10,041 nucleotides of DNA from Betaproteobacteria bacterium. GTDB lineage: Bacteria > Pseudomonadota > Gammaproteobacteria > Burkholderiales > SG8-39. Under the pieces are notes generated by a model, which had not been told where the DNA came from, did not search any database, and was given only the letters and a program-made list of their open reading frames with translations. Location of the stretch: positions 1-10,041 of the forward strand of contig QYQC01000033.1 of the NCBI GenBank assembly GCA_007280315.1, given 5' to 3'. Of the stretch, positions 1-6,908 are shown in pieces (position 1 is the first letter of the stretch; every line of letters begins with the position of its first letter). A program made the position numbers and the translations under genes.

Positions 1-248
1 ACCCAGGACAGCGGCGTGGTGATGACCTCGTCGCCGGGCTGCACGCCGGCGACGGTAAGCGCGATTTCCAGCGCGCCGGTGGCCGAACTCATCACCCGCA
101 CCGGCCGGCCGCCGCAGTACGCGGACAGTTCCTGCTCCAGCTGCCTGACGCAGGGGCCGCTGGTAATCCAGCCGGAGCGCAGCACATCGGCCACGCCCGC
201 GATGGTTTCCTCGTCTATCGACGGGCGGGTGAACGGCAGGTAGTCCAT
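1..248 (-). CDS. ArnB-like DegT/DnrJ/EryC1 family aminotransferase, N-terminal part
   Basis: These are the first 82 codons of a PLP-dependent sugar aminotransferase that runs off the left edge. It begins MDYLPFTRPSID and contains SGWITSGP, then SSATGALEIAL and GDEVITTPLSW. These are the N-terminal landmarks of ArnB, which aminates UDP-4-keto-arabinose to UDP-4-amino-4-deoxy-L-arabinose in the cytoplasm, and of close DegT/DnrJ relatives. The PLP lysine lies beyond the window. The ATG shares its A with the TGA of the preceding 30-codon ORF (TGATG), and there is no Shine-Dalgarno sequence, so translation probably depends on coupling. The ArnT-like and SMR genes upstream favour an aminoarabinose role, but a DegT enzyme making a different 4-amino sugar cannot be excluded from the N-terminus alone. 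Confidence 0.85.
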   Translation of the reverse strand, partial: MDYLPFTRPSIDEETIAGVADVLRSGWITSGPCVRQLEQELSAYCGGRPVRVMSSATGALEIALTVAGVQPGDEVITTPLSW

Positions 249-264
249 CAGGCGCGCGCGACGA
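246..264. repeat. 19-bp direct repeat, copy 1
   Basis: The plus-strand sequence catcaggcgcgcgcgacga matches the copy at 338-356 in 17 of 19 positions. It spans the junction of the 30-codon ORF stop and the ArnB-like start. Both copies encode VAR-x-stop and the following ATG on the minus strand. Confidence 0.6.
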
Positions 265-340
265 CCGTGCGCCGGTAAATTGCGACTACGACAATCGCAG
301 CGCCGGCGACGCAGCGGGAATCGTGCGGGAAATAGCGCAT
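248..340 (-). CDS. 30-codon ORF bridging the SMR and ArnB-like genes; possible relic of a second SMR gene
   Basis: This ORF starts at an ATG sharing its A with the SMR stop (TGATG) and ends at a TGA sharing its A with the ArnB-like start (again TGATG). The product begins MRYFPHDSRC, then has a short hydrophobic stretch (AGAAIVVVAIY) and ends VVARA. This tail resembles the end of the SMR protein just upstream (AGIGVIIIGVYIVARS). The DNA around the two stop codons is also repeated, 17 of 19 bases identical, 92 bp apart. It may be a real coupled micro-protein, or what remains of a second SMR gene (ArnE and ArnF normally come as a pair), or the product of a local duplication. There is no Shine-Dalgarno sequence. 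The hydrophobic stretch is too short for a confident membrane helix. Confidence 0.3.
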   Translation of the reverse strand: MRYFPHDSRCVAGAAIVVVAIYRRTVVARA

Positions 341-356
341 CAGGACCGCGCGACGA
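338..356. repeat. 19-bp direct repeat, copy 2
   Basis: The plus-strand sequence catcaggaccgcgcgacga differs from the copy at 246-264 only at two adjacent positions, and lies exactly 92 bp from it. It spans the junction of the SMR stop and the 30-codon ORF start. Confidence 0.6.
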
Positions 357-711
357 TATACACGCCGATGATAATCACGCCGATGCCGGCCAGCCGCGTC
401 ATGCTGACCGCTTCGCCGAACAGATACCAGGCCGCAGCCGCATTGAGTGCGTAACCGATGGACAGCATCGGATAGGCGATCGAAACTTCCACCCGCGACA
501 GCCCCATGATCCATACCACCAGGCTCACCACGTAGCAGGCAACGCCGCCCATGATGTGCGGTTCCAACGCGAGCTTCATCCCCACCGGCACGATATTGCC
601 GGCGCTGTAATCGAAATGCCCGACCGCGTTGGTGCCGGCCTTGAGCAACAGTTGTGCCGTGGCATTGAGCAATACGCCCAGCATCAGCAGGGAGAAGCTG
701 GCCAGATTCAT
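340..711 (-). CDS. SMR/EamA-type four-helix membrane protein, ArnE-like flippase subunit
   Basis: This is a 123-residue protein with four predicted membrane helices, at about residues 3-25, 46-69, 74-97 and 104-120, the usual size of a small multidrug resistance-type protein. The segment IAYPMLSIGYAL, followed by FGEAVSMTRLAGIGVIIIG, matches the C-terminal half of ArnE. ArnE with ArnF is thought to flip undecaprenyl-phosphate-aminoarabinose across the inner membrane. The helix-1 glutamate essential in drug exporters such as EmrE appears to be replaced by Asn16, which argues for lipid-carrier transport rather than drug efflux. The ATG overlaps the ArnT-like stop by 4 nt (ATGA). Only one full SMR gene is present here, so the protein may work as a homodimer or with a partner elsewhere. 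A generic EamA transporter remains possible. Confidence 0.8.
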   Translation of the reverse strand: MNLASFSLLMLGVLLNATAQLLLKAGTNAVGHFDYSAGNIVPVGMKLALEPHIMGGVACYVVSLVVWIMGLSRVEVSIAYPMLSIGYALNAAAAWYLFGEAVSMTRLAGIGVIIIGVYIVARS

Positions 712-2360
712 GGGCTTGGCGCGGGATGCCTGGCGACGATAATGCGGCGCGAGTCGCGCGCAACCATGCGCATCGGCAGGCTCCTGGCGCGGTACATGTC
801 ATAGGCGTCGGGCGACATCAGCGCCAGCGCCTCGCGCTCCTTGGTCCAGGTCTGTTCGAACTGCGCGAAATCCGGAATGAATTTTTGCGGTTCCTGCGCA
901 ATACCGAAACCGAGCTCGTCCTTGTACACCACCATGGTGGTGCTGCGCCGCAGGTAGAACTGCAGCGACTGATCGTAGGTGTTGACGCTGTAAAAGGGCA
1001 TGCCGGGCTTCAATTCTGGCTGTATTTTCTGCACCACATAATACGCGGAATTGGCCCGGGACAGGCTTTCATGGCCGCTCAGCGCGAGTTGCGCGAATGC
1101 GACGCCTGAGCCCGCCAGAAGGATGAGAGCGGTGTTCGTTTTGCCACGCCAGGCAAGCCAGGCGCCTGCCACGGCGCCGGCAATCTGCAACAGGCCGGCC
1201 GCGATCAGCCAGTCGGCGTAATCGCGGAACAGTTCCACCGGCACCTCGCGGCTGGCGTAGCGCTCTATGCCGGGAAGAAGGGCGAGCAATGCGATGCCTG
1301 CAAGCGCCGCGGGCAGCACCTGCCAGGCGAGCACACGCCCGCTCAGCTGGGTCAGCCGCACGCCGATCAGCAGGGCCAGCGCCGGGAACATGGGCAGGAT
1401 GTAGGACACCAGCTTGGAACTGGAGGCGGAGAAGAACAAGAACACCACGCCTGCCCACAGCAGCAGGAAACGCTGCGCCTGGAAGCGTTGCTGTTGCTGG
1501 CGGTTCCACGCGCGCGCCAGGGTGTCGATCAAAATGACCGTCCAGGGAAGCATGCCGGCGAGCAGCACCGGGATGAAGTAGTAGGGTGCCTGGTAGCGGC
1601 CGTGCGCCTTGGTGAGGAAGCGCTCGAAGTGCTCGTGGATAAAGAAGAAGTGAAAGAATTCCGGGTTGGCGCGCGATACCGCAATGAACCAGGGCAGGGT
1701 CAGCGCCAGCAACAGCGCGACCCCGGCGACCGGGCGCAGCCGGCCGGCCAGACGCCAGTCGCGCTCGAGCAGGATATAGAGGACGAGTGCGGCGCCGGGC
1801 AGCACCAGACCGATCAGACCCTTGGACAATACCGCCAGCGCAAGCGCAGCCCAGGCAGCCAGCATCCAACGGGTGCGCGAGCGCTCGTCCGCAGCGTCGT
1901 GCTGCGCCAGCGCGAATGCGCATACCGCCGCCGACAGGAAAAAGCTCACGCCCATATCGAGCGTGTTGACGTGCCCGATCAGCACCCAAAGCAGGCTGGA
2001 ACCCAGCACCAGCGCGGCGTACATGCCGGCCTGTACGCCGAACAGCCGCCGGCCGGTGAAGAAAACCATGAATACACCGAGAAAGCCAGTGAGCGCGCTC
2101 CACAGCCTGGCCGTCCACTGGTGCTCGCCGAACAGGGTGTAAGCGGTTGCGGTAGCCCAGTACTGCAGCGCCGGCTTTTCGAAATACTTGATGTCGTTCA
2201 GGCGCGGCGTCAGCCAGTCGCCGCTGGCCACCATTTCACGCGGAATTTCAGCGTAACGTCCCTCGTCCGGGTTGACCAGTTTGCGGTATTCCAGATTGGA
2301 GAACCATACCGCTGCGAAAGTGAGCAGCAGTAACAGTGTGCGCGTGGCAGCGGTCTTCAA
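708..2360 (-). CDS. arnT: ArnT-like GT83 glycosyltransferase (lipid A 4-amino-4-deoxy-L-arabinose transferase family)
   Basis: This is a 550-residue polytopic inner-membrane protein of the GT-C fold, the size expected for ArnT. ArnT moves aminoarabinose from undecaprenyl phosphate to lipid A phosphates on the periplasmic face, lowering negative charge and giving polymyxin resistance. After helix 1 (about residues 8-22) comes the periplasmic loop with the GT-C acidic motif NPDEGRYAEIPREM (Asp32, Glu33). It is followed by FEKPALQYW (about 60-68) and then GHVNTLDMG with Asp135, in a position likely equivalent to a conserved catalytic-region Asp of ArnT. Many further hydrophobic segments follow, then a soluble C-terminal part from about residue 440. 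The start is TTG, chosen because it overlaps the preceding stop as TTGA and because no later ATG keeps helix 1. Linkage to ArnB-like and ArnE-like genes supports the assignment, but the sugar donor and acceptor are inferred. Confidence 0.82.
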   Translation of the reverse strand: MKTAATRTLLLLLTFAAVWFSNLEYRKLVNPDEGRYAEIPREMVASGDWLTPRLNDIKYFEKPALQYWATATAYTLFGEHQWTARLWSALTGFLGVFMVFFTGRRLFGVQAGMYAALVLGSSLLWVLIGHVNTLDMGVSFFLSAAVCAFALAQHDAADERSRTRWMLAAWAALALAVLSKGLIGLVLPGAALVLYILLERDWRLAGRLRPVAGVALLLALTLPWFIAVSRANPEFFHFFFIHEHFERFLTKAHGRYQAPYYFIPVLLAGMLPWTVILIDTLARAWNRQQQQRFQAQRFLLLWAGVVFLFFSASSSKLVSYILPMFPALALLIGVRLTQLSGRVLAWQVLPAALAGIALLALLPGIERYASREVPVELFRDYADWLIAAGLLQIAGAVAGAWLAWRGKTNTALILLAGSGVAFAQLALSGHESLSRANSAYYVVQKIQPELKPGMPFYSVNTYDQSLQFYLRRSTTMVVYKDELGFGIAQEPQKFIPDFAQFEQTWTKEREALALMSPDAYDMYRARSLPMRMVARDSRRIIVARHPAPSP

Positions 2361-2728
2361 CTGAACAAAAGAGCCGCAGCGACCTTGCGTTCCTCGGCCG
2401 CCAGAATATTGTAGGTGCGGCAGGCGGCCTTGATATCCATCACTTCGAGGCCGATGCGTGCCTCAGCGAGCGCGCGCGCTAACTCCGGCCGCGGAAAGCG
2501 CAGACGGTTGCCGGTACCCAGCAGCACGATTTCCGGCGCCAATTCGGCGAGCTGCGCGAAATCGCCCTCGGACAAATCGTCAAAACCGGCTTGCTGCCAG
2601 TCGGTCACCAGTCGATCGGGCAGCACCACCAGGTTTTGCTGGTAGCGATTACGATTGACCATGACGTAACCCTCGCCGTAGCCGGTGAACGCATTAATGC
2701 CTGAAATGTTAGACAGATGAAGCTTCAT
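2357..2728 (-). CDS. Mth938-like (DUF498/Xcc1710-type) small protein
   Basis: This is a 123-residue soluble protein beginning MKLHLSNISGINAFTGYG. The central region LAPEIVLLGTGNRLRFP and the following IGLEVMDIKAACRTYNILAAEERKVAAALL are the hallmarks of the Mth938-like fold (old DUF498), which also includes mitochondrial NDUFAF3. No biochemical function is established for the bacterial members. I chose the ATG at 2728. A longer reading from a GTG at 2770 would add 14 residues encoded by the AT-rich promoter region, and a good TATAAT box lies downstream of that GTG. The gene heads the minus-strand operon and its stop overlaps the ArnT-like TTG start. It stands back to back with alaC. Its physical link to envelope genes may simply reflect readthrough from a shared promoter. 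Confidence 0.85.
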   Translation of the reverse strand: MKLHLSNISGINAFTGYGEGYVMVNRNRYQQNLVVLPDRLVTDWQQAGFDDLSEGDFAQLAELAPEIVLLGTGNRLRFPRPELARALAEARIGLEVMDIKAACRTYNILAAEERKVAAALLFS

Positions 2729-2770
2729 GGGAGTGCTCAATTGAGCTAAAATTATAAACTTTTTCAGCAC
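2724..2770. promoter_or_regulatory. Candidate divergent promoter region between the Mth938-like gene and alaC
   Basis: This stretch is strikingly AT-rich within GC-rich DNA. On the minus strand a perfect TATAAT lies at 2756-2751, which would start transcription about 16 nt before the ATG at 2728; I see no good -35 at the expected spacing. On the plus strand TAAAAT (2747-2752) lies 17 nt after TTCATG (2724-2729), a weak -35, and could serve alaC. The assignments rest on consensus matching by eye. Confidence 0.45.
2735..2746. repeat. Perfect 12-bp palindrome, possible operator
   Basis: GCTCAATTGAGC is a perfect inverted repeat with no spacer. It lies directly beside the plus-strand TAAAAT and at the predicted start point of the minus-strand TATAAT promoter, a position where a bound dimeric regulator could affect both directions. 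No regulator gene is visible nearby, so function is inferred from position and symmetry only. Confidence 0.35.
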
Positions 2771-2795
2771 TTACAGCGACATCGCATTGCACCAA

Positions 2796-3980
2796 ATGAG
2801 ACAATTCTCTCGCATCGAACGCCTGCCGCCCTACGTTTTCAATATCACCAATGAATTGAAGATGGCAGCCCGCCGCGCCGGTGAGGACATCATCGACATG
2901 AGCATGGGCAATCCGGACGGCGCTACGCCCAAGCACATCGTCGACAAGCTGGTGGAGGCCGCGCAACGTGCCGACACCCACGGCTATTCCGTGTCCAAAG
3001 GCATACCGCGACTGCGCCGCGCCATTACCACCTGGTACCAGCGCCGCTATGGCGTCGACCTGGATCCGGACACCGAAGCCATCGTCACCATCGGTTCGAA
3101 GGAAGGCCTGGCGCATCTGATGCTGGCGACGCTTGAGCGCGGTGACACAGTGCTGGTGCCCAATCCGAGTTATCCGATCCACATTTACGGCGCCATCATA
3201 GCCGGCGCCGACATCCGTTCGGTGCGCATGACACCCGGCGTGGATTTCTTTGCCGAAGCCGAGCGCGCGATTCGCGAACTGATTCCGAAGCCGAAAATGC
3301 TGGTACTCGGTTTTCCCTCGAATCCGACGGCGATGTGCGTCGAGCTGGAATTTTTCGAGCGCGTGATCGCGCTGGCCAAGGCGCACGACATTCTGGTGGT
3401 GCACGACCTGGCCTACGCCGACATCACCTTCGACGGCTGGAAGGCGCCCTCGATCATGCAGGTGCCGGGTGCACGCGACGTGGCGGTGGAATTCTTCACC
3501 ATGTCCAAGAGCTACAACATGGCCGGCTGGCGCATCGGCTTCATGGTCGGCAACAAGGACCTGGTGCACGCGCTGGGGCGGATGAAAAGCTACCACGACT
3601 ACGGCACGTTCGCGCCGATCCAGGTGGCCTCGATCGTCGCGCTCGAAGGCCCGCAGGAGTGTGTCGAGGAAATCCGCCTCAAGTACCAGAAGCGGCGCGA
3701 CGTGATGGTGAAAGGCATGCACGAAATGGGTTGGATGGTGGACAACCCCAAGGCCTCGATGTACATCTGGGCCAGGATTCCGGAGCATTACAGTGGCATG
3801 GGTTCGCTCGAATTCTCGAAGAAGATTCTTACCGAAGCCAAGGTGGCGGTGTCTCCGGGCATAGGCTTCGGCGATTACGGCGACGATCACGTGCGCATTG
3901 CGCTGATCGAAAACGAGGCGCGCTCGCGGCAGGCGCTGCGGGGTATTCGGGACATGTTGAAGAAGGATGGCGTGCCGTGA
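2796..3980 (+). CDS. alaC: Alanine transaminase AlaC (class I/II PLP aminotransferase)
   Basis: This is a 394-residue fold-type I aminotransferase that closely follows Escherichia coli AlaC along its length. It opens with FSRIERLPPYVFNIT, followed by IIDMSMGNPDGATP, THGYSVSKGIPRLRRAI, VPNPSYPIHIYGA, and the PLP-binding FFTMSKSYNMAGWRIGF, where the Schiff-base lysine is Lys238. AlaC transfers an amino group from glutamate to pyruvate to make alanine. Related sequences are sometimes labelled LL-diaminopimelate aminotransferase, but the match to AlaC is far closer. I start at the ATG (2796); a TTG three codons earlier is possible, and neither has a clear Shine-Dalgarno sequence. Homoserine dehydrogenase follows 25 nt downstream, so the three plus-strand genes probably form one transcript. 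Confidence 0.93.
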   Translation: MRQFSRIERLPPYVFNITNELKMAARRAGEDIIDMSMGNPDGATPKHIVDKLVEAAQRADTHGYSVSKGIPRLRRAITTWYQRRYGVDLDPDTEAIVTIGSKEGLAHLMLATLERGDTVLVPNPSYPIHIYGAIIAGADIRSVRMTPGVDFFAEAERAIRELIPKPKMLVLGFPSNPTAMCVELEFFERVIALAKAHDILVVHDLAYADITFDGWKAPSIMQVPGARDVAVEFFTMSKSYNMAGWRIGFMVGNKDLVHALGRMKSYHDYGTFAPIQVASIVALEGPQECVEEIRLKYQKRRDVMVKGMHEMGWMVDNPKASMYIWARIPEHYSGMGSLEFSKKILTEAKVAVSPGIGFGDYGDDHVRIALIENEARSRQALRGIRDMLKKDGVP

Positions 3981-3991
3981 TGGAGTTTTCC

Positions 3992-4000
3992 GGAAGGTGG
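3992..4000 (+). promoter_or_regulatory. Ribosome binding site that fixes the hom start
   Basis: The purine-rich GGAAGGTGG ends 5 nt before the ATG at 4006. It supports that start over an in-frame ATG at 3967, which lies inside the alaC coding region and would add 13 residues ahead of the conserved MNPISVGLLGIG. Confidence 0.6.
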
Positions 4001-4005
4001 TGCAA

Positions 4006-5322
4006 ATGAATCCGATCAGCGTAGGACTGCTGGGAATCGGCACGGTCGGCGGCGGTACCTGGAACGTGCTCGGGCGCAACCAGGAGGAAATCCAGCGCCG
4101 GGCGGGGCGCGGCATTCGCATTACCAAGGTCGCCGACAAGGACCTGGCGCGGGCGCAGCAACTGGTCGCAGGCAAGGCCGCAGTCAGCGCCGACGCGTGG
4201 GAGGTCGTAAACGATCCTGCGATCGATATCGTGGTCGAACTGATCGGCGGCACCGGTATCGCGCGCGAACTGGTGCTGAAAGCGATAGCCAACGGCAAGC
4301 ACGTGGTCACCGCGAACAAGGCGCTGCTCGCGACCCATGGCAACGAAATTTTCGCCGCTGCGCAGCAGAAAGGCGTGATGGTGGCGTTCGAAGGCGCGGT
4401 GGCCGGCGGCATCCCCATCATCAAGGCGCTGCGCGAAGGCCTCACCGCCAACCGCATCGAGTGGATCGCCGGCATCATCAACGGAACTTCGAACTTCATC
4501 CTGTCGGAAATGCGCGACAAGGGCCTCGCGTTCGACACCGTGCTGCAACAGGCGCAGCGTCTCGGTTATGCCGAGACCGATCCGACTTTCGACATCGAAG
4601 GCATCGACGCCGCGCACAAGCTGACCATCATGTCGGCGATCGCGTTCGGCATCCCGATGCAACTGGACAAGGCGTATACCGAAGGCATTTCCGCGCTGAC
4701 ACAGCAGGACATCCGCTATGCCGAGCAGCTCGGTTACCGCATCAAGCTGCTCGGCATCACGCGCAGGACGCCCGAAGGGATCGAACTGCGCGTGCACCCT
4801 ACGTTGGTTCCGGTGCGGCGCCTGATTGCCAATGTCGAAGGGGTGATGAATGCGATCCTGGTGAAAGGCGACGCCGTCGGCGCCACGCTGTATTACGGCG
4901 CCGGCGCGGGCGCGGAGCCGACCGCAAGCGCGGTGGTGGCGGATCTGGTCGACGTGACGCGCATGCACACCGCCGACCCGGAGCATCGCGTGCCGCACCT
5001 CGCATTCCAGCCTGACAGGCTGTCCGACATTGCCATCCTGCCGATGGCGGAGGTGGTCACGTCCTACTACCTGCGCATGCGCGTGGTGGACCGGCCGGGT
5101 GTGCTGGCGGACATTACGCGCATTCTTGCCGATCGCAGCGTGTCCATCGACGCCATGGTGCAGAAGGAACCGTCGGAAGGTGAGGAGCAGGTCGATATCA
5201 TCATGCTCACCCACGAGACGCGCGAGAAGCAGATCAACGCCGCCATTGCGGCCATAGAAAATCTGACCGTCGTGTCGGGCAAGGTGACCCGTATCCGACT
5301 GGAAGAGCTCGGAAAACACTAG
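4006..5322 (+). CDS. hom: Homoserine dehydrogenase with C-terminal ACT domain
   Basis: This is a 438-residue monofunctional homoserine dehydrogenase, which reduces aspartate semialdehyde to homoserine with NAD(P)H, the branch point to threonine and methionine. The Rossmann nucleotide-binding loop is VGLLGIGTVGGGT (residues 6-18). The HVVTANKALLATHG segment carries the conserved Lys105. The catalytic-domain signature GYAETDPTFDIEGIDAAHKL follows at about 185-204. The ACT domain covers about residues 353-425 (YYLRMRVVDRPGVLADITRI) and is the usual site of threonine feedback inhibition. It is not fused to aspartokinase, unlike E. coli ThrA. A clear Shine-Dalgarno sequence precedes the ATG, and thrC starts 4 nt after the stop, so hom and thrC are almost certainly co-expressed. 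Confidence 0.96.
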   Translation: MNPISVGLLGIGTVGGGTWNVLGRNQEEIQRRAGRGIRITKVADKDLARAQQLVAGKAAVSADAWEVVNDPAIDIVVELIGGTGIARELVLKAIANGKHVVTANKALLATHGNEIFAAAQQKGVMVAFEGAVAGGIPIIKALREGLTANRIEWIAGIINGTSNFILSEMRDKGLAFDTVLQQAQRLGYAETDPTFDIEGIDAAHKLTIMSAIAFGIPMQLDKAYTEGISALTQQDIRYAEQLGYRIKLLGITRRTPEGIELRVHPTLVPVRRLIANVEGVMNAILVKGDAVGATLYYGAGAGAEPTASAVVADLVDVTRMHTADPEHRVPHLAFQPDRLSDIAILPMAEVVTSYYLRMRVVDRPGVLADITRILADRSVSIDAMVQKEPSEGEEQVDIIMLTHETREKQINAAIAAIENLTVVSGKVTRIRLEELGKH

Positions 5323-5326
5323 CCAC

Positions 5327-6739
5327 ATGCGTTACGTTTCGACCCGCGGCGGCGTGGCGCCGCAGACGTTTACGCAAATCCTGCTGGGCGGCCTGTGCGC
5401 AGATGGCGGCCTCGCCATGCCGGAGACCTATCCGCAGGTCGGCGCAGCGGAACTCGCCGCCTGGCGCAACCTGTCCTACGCCGAACTCGCGTACGAAATC
5501 TTGCACAAGTTCTGCGACGATATTCCCGCGGCGGATGTCAAAGCCCTGTGCGCGAAAACCTACACCAAGGCCACTTTCCGCACCGAAGCGATCACCCCGG
5601 TGAAGACGCTGGAGCCGGGCCTGCACATCCTCGAACTGTCCAACGGGCCGACGCTCGCGTTCAAGGACATGGCGATGCAGTTGCTCGGCAATCTGTTCGA
5701 ATACGTGCTCGCCACAGATGGCGGGCAGATCAATATACTTGGCGCGACCTCGGGTGACACCGGTTCGTCGGCCGAGTACGCATTGCGCGGCAAGCGCGGC
5801 GTGAACGTATTCATGCTCTCGCCGCTGGGAAAAATGAGCGCGTTCCAGACGGCACAGATGTTCTCGCTGCAGGATGCGAACATATTCAATATCGCGGTGC
5901 GCGGCGTGTTCGACGATTGCCAGGACCTGGTCAAGGCGGTGAACAACGACGCCCTGTTCAAGAAACGACAACGGATCGGCGCGGTGAATTCGATCAACTG
6001 GGCGCGGGTCGTGGCGCAGGTGGTGTATTACTTCCGCGGCTATTTCGCCGTGACCGGATCCAATGACGAAGAGGTATCGTTCGCCGTGCCGTCGGGGAAT
6101 TTCGGCAACATCTGCGCCGGCCACGTCGCGCGCATGATGGGTTTGCCGATCCAGCGGCTGATCCTCGCCACCAACGAAAACAACGTGCTCGACGAGTTCT
6201 TCCGCAGTGGCCGTTACCGCGTGCGCCCGTCAGGCGAGGTTGCGCAGACTTCCAGCCCGTCCATGGACATATCCAAGGCGTCGAATTTCGAGCGCTTCGC
6301 GTTCGACCTGGTCGGGCGCGACGCCGACATGGTGAAACGACTGTGGAGCAAGGTTGACGCCGGCGGTGAGTTCAATCTCGCCGGCACGCCGTACTTTGCC
6401 AATGTGAAGGAGTACGGTTTCGTCTCCGGTTGCAGCACCCACGCGGACCGGCTCGCGACGATACACCGCGTATACAAGGAATACGGCGTGATGATAGACA
6501 CGCATACTGCGGACGGTCTCAAGGTCGGACTGGAACAGCGCCGGCCGGGGATTCCGCTGATTTGTCTGGAGACGGCGCTGCCGGTCAAATTCGCCCAGAC
6601 CATACGCGAAGCGCTGGGACGCGATCCCGACTATCCCGCGGGCTGCGAAAAGCTGGAATCGCTGCCGCAGCGCTTCGAGGTGATGGATGCGGATGCGGAC
6701 GCGGTCAAAGCCTATATCGCAGGTCATACTGGTCTTTAG
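5327..6739 (+). CDS. thrC: Threonine synthase
   Basis: This is a 470-residue PLP enzyme of the longer Gram-negative type that converts O-phosphohomoserine to threonine, the last step of the pathway. The N-terminus MRYVSTRGG is typical of the family. The PLP lysine is Lys113 in NGPTLAFKDMAMQ. The cofactor phosphate loop is GATSGDTGSSAEYAL at about 139-153, and VPSGNFGNICAGHVARMMG continues the fold. The length is full and all key residues are present. The ATG lies 4 nt after the hom stop with only a weak GGAA upstream, consistent with translational reinitiation. Homoserine kinase (thrB), needed between Hom and ThrC, is not in this window and must lie elsewhere. I see no threonine attenuator ahead of alaC or hom. 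Confidence 0.97.
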   Translation: MRYVSTRGGVAPQTFTQILLGGLCADGGLAMPETYPQVGAAELAAWRNLSYAELAYEILHKFCDDIPAADVKALCAKTYTKATFRTEAITPVKTLEPGLHILELSNGPTLAFKDMAMQLLGNLFEYVLATDGGQINILGATSGDTGSSAEYALRGKRGVNVFMLSPLGKMSAFQTAQMFSLQDANIFNIAVRGVFDDCQDLVKAVNNDALFKKRQRIGAVNSINWARVVAQVVYYFRGYFAVTGSNDEEVSFAVPSGNFGNICAGHVARMMGLPIQRLILATNENNVLDEFFRSGRYRVRPSGEVAQTSSPSMDISKASNFERFAFDLVGRDADMVKRLWSKVDAGGEFNLAGTPYFANVKEYGFVSGCSTHADRLATIHRVYKEYGVMIDTHTADGLKVGLEQRRPGIPLICLETALPVKFAQTIREALGRDPDYPAGCEKLESLPQRFEVMDADADAVKAYIAGHTGL

Positions 6740-6892
6740 GCCGGGCCTGCCAGGGCCTTCCGACCCGCCTTGAACCGGTCCAATGGTAGTCAACCAATCG
6801 AGATGACGGGTCCGGAACGGCCCAGCCCCACCAGTACTCGCGTTTCGGGCTTTCCTCGTCTGTCGAAGGGGTCGCCGCCTAGTGCGCGCGCG
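6740..6892. other. Convergent intergenic region after thrC
   Basis: This 153-bp gap separates the ends of thrC (plus) and the thioredoxin-like gene (minus). It contains short GC-rich inverted repeats: AGGCC at 6738-6742 with GGCCT at 6754-6758, and GACCCG at 6762-6767 with CGGGTC at 6807-6812. I see no convincing gene. A 68-codon plus-strand reading frame through it has no ribosome binding site and no recognisable motif. Confidence 0.5.
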
Positions 6893-6908
6893 CTACTTCT
6901 TTCCCTTT
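6880..6908 (+). terminator. Possible terminator of the alaC-hom-thrC transcript
   Basis: A near-palindrome at 6880-6895 (TAGTGCGCGCGCGCTA) can fold into a six-pair stem with one G-U pair and a four-base loop. It is followed on the plus strand by a pyrimidine-rich, T-containing tract. It overlaps the stop codon of the convergent gene. The T-run is broken by C residues, so efficiency is doubtful. Confidence 0.25.

Noticed and set aside
248..802. 184-codon minus-strand reading frame across arnT end, SMR and the gap
   Set aside because: Most of it is an out-of-frame shadow of the SMR and ArnT-like genes. Only its last 30 codons, after the SMR stop, are kept as a candidate ORF.
2729..2770. GTG start at 2770 for the Mth938-like gene
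   Set aside because: It would place the TATAAT box inside the coding region and add 14 residues that do not look like the family N-terminus.
2709..4538. 609-codon minus-strand reading frame antisense to alaC and hom
   Set aside because: It lies opposite two clearly recognisable, full-length conserved genes, and its product is low-complexity and His/Arg-rich with no domain. This is the usual shadow frame in GC-rich DNA.
3829..5328. 499-codon minus-strand reading frame antisense to hom
   Set aside because: It is the mirror of the homoserine dehydrogenase gene, has biased composition, and has no ribosome site or motif.
6738..6758. AGGCC...GGCCT inverted repeat right after thrC as an intrinsic terminator
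   Set aside because: The stem is only 5 bp with an 11-nt loop, and no T-run follows it.
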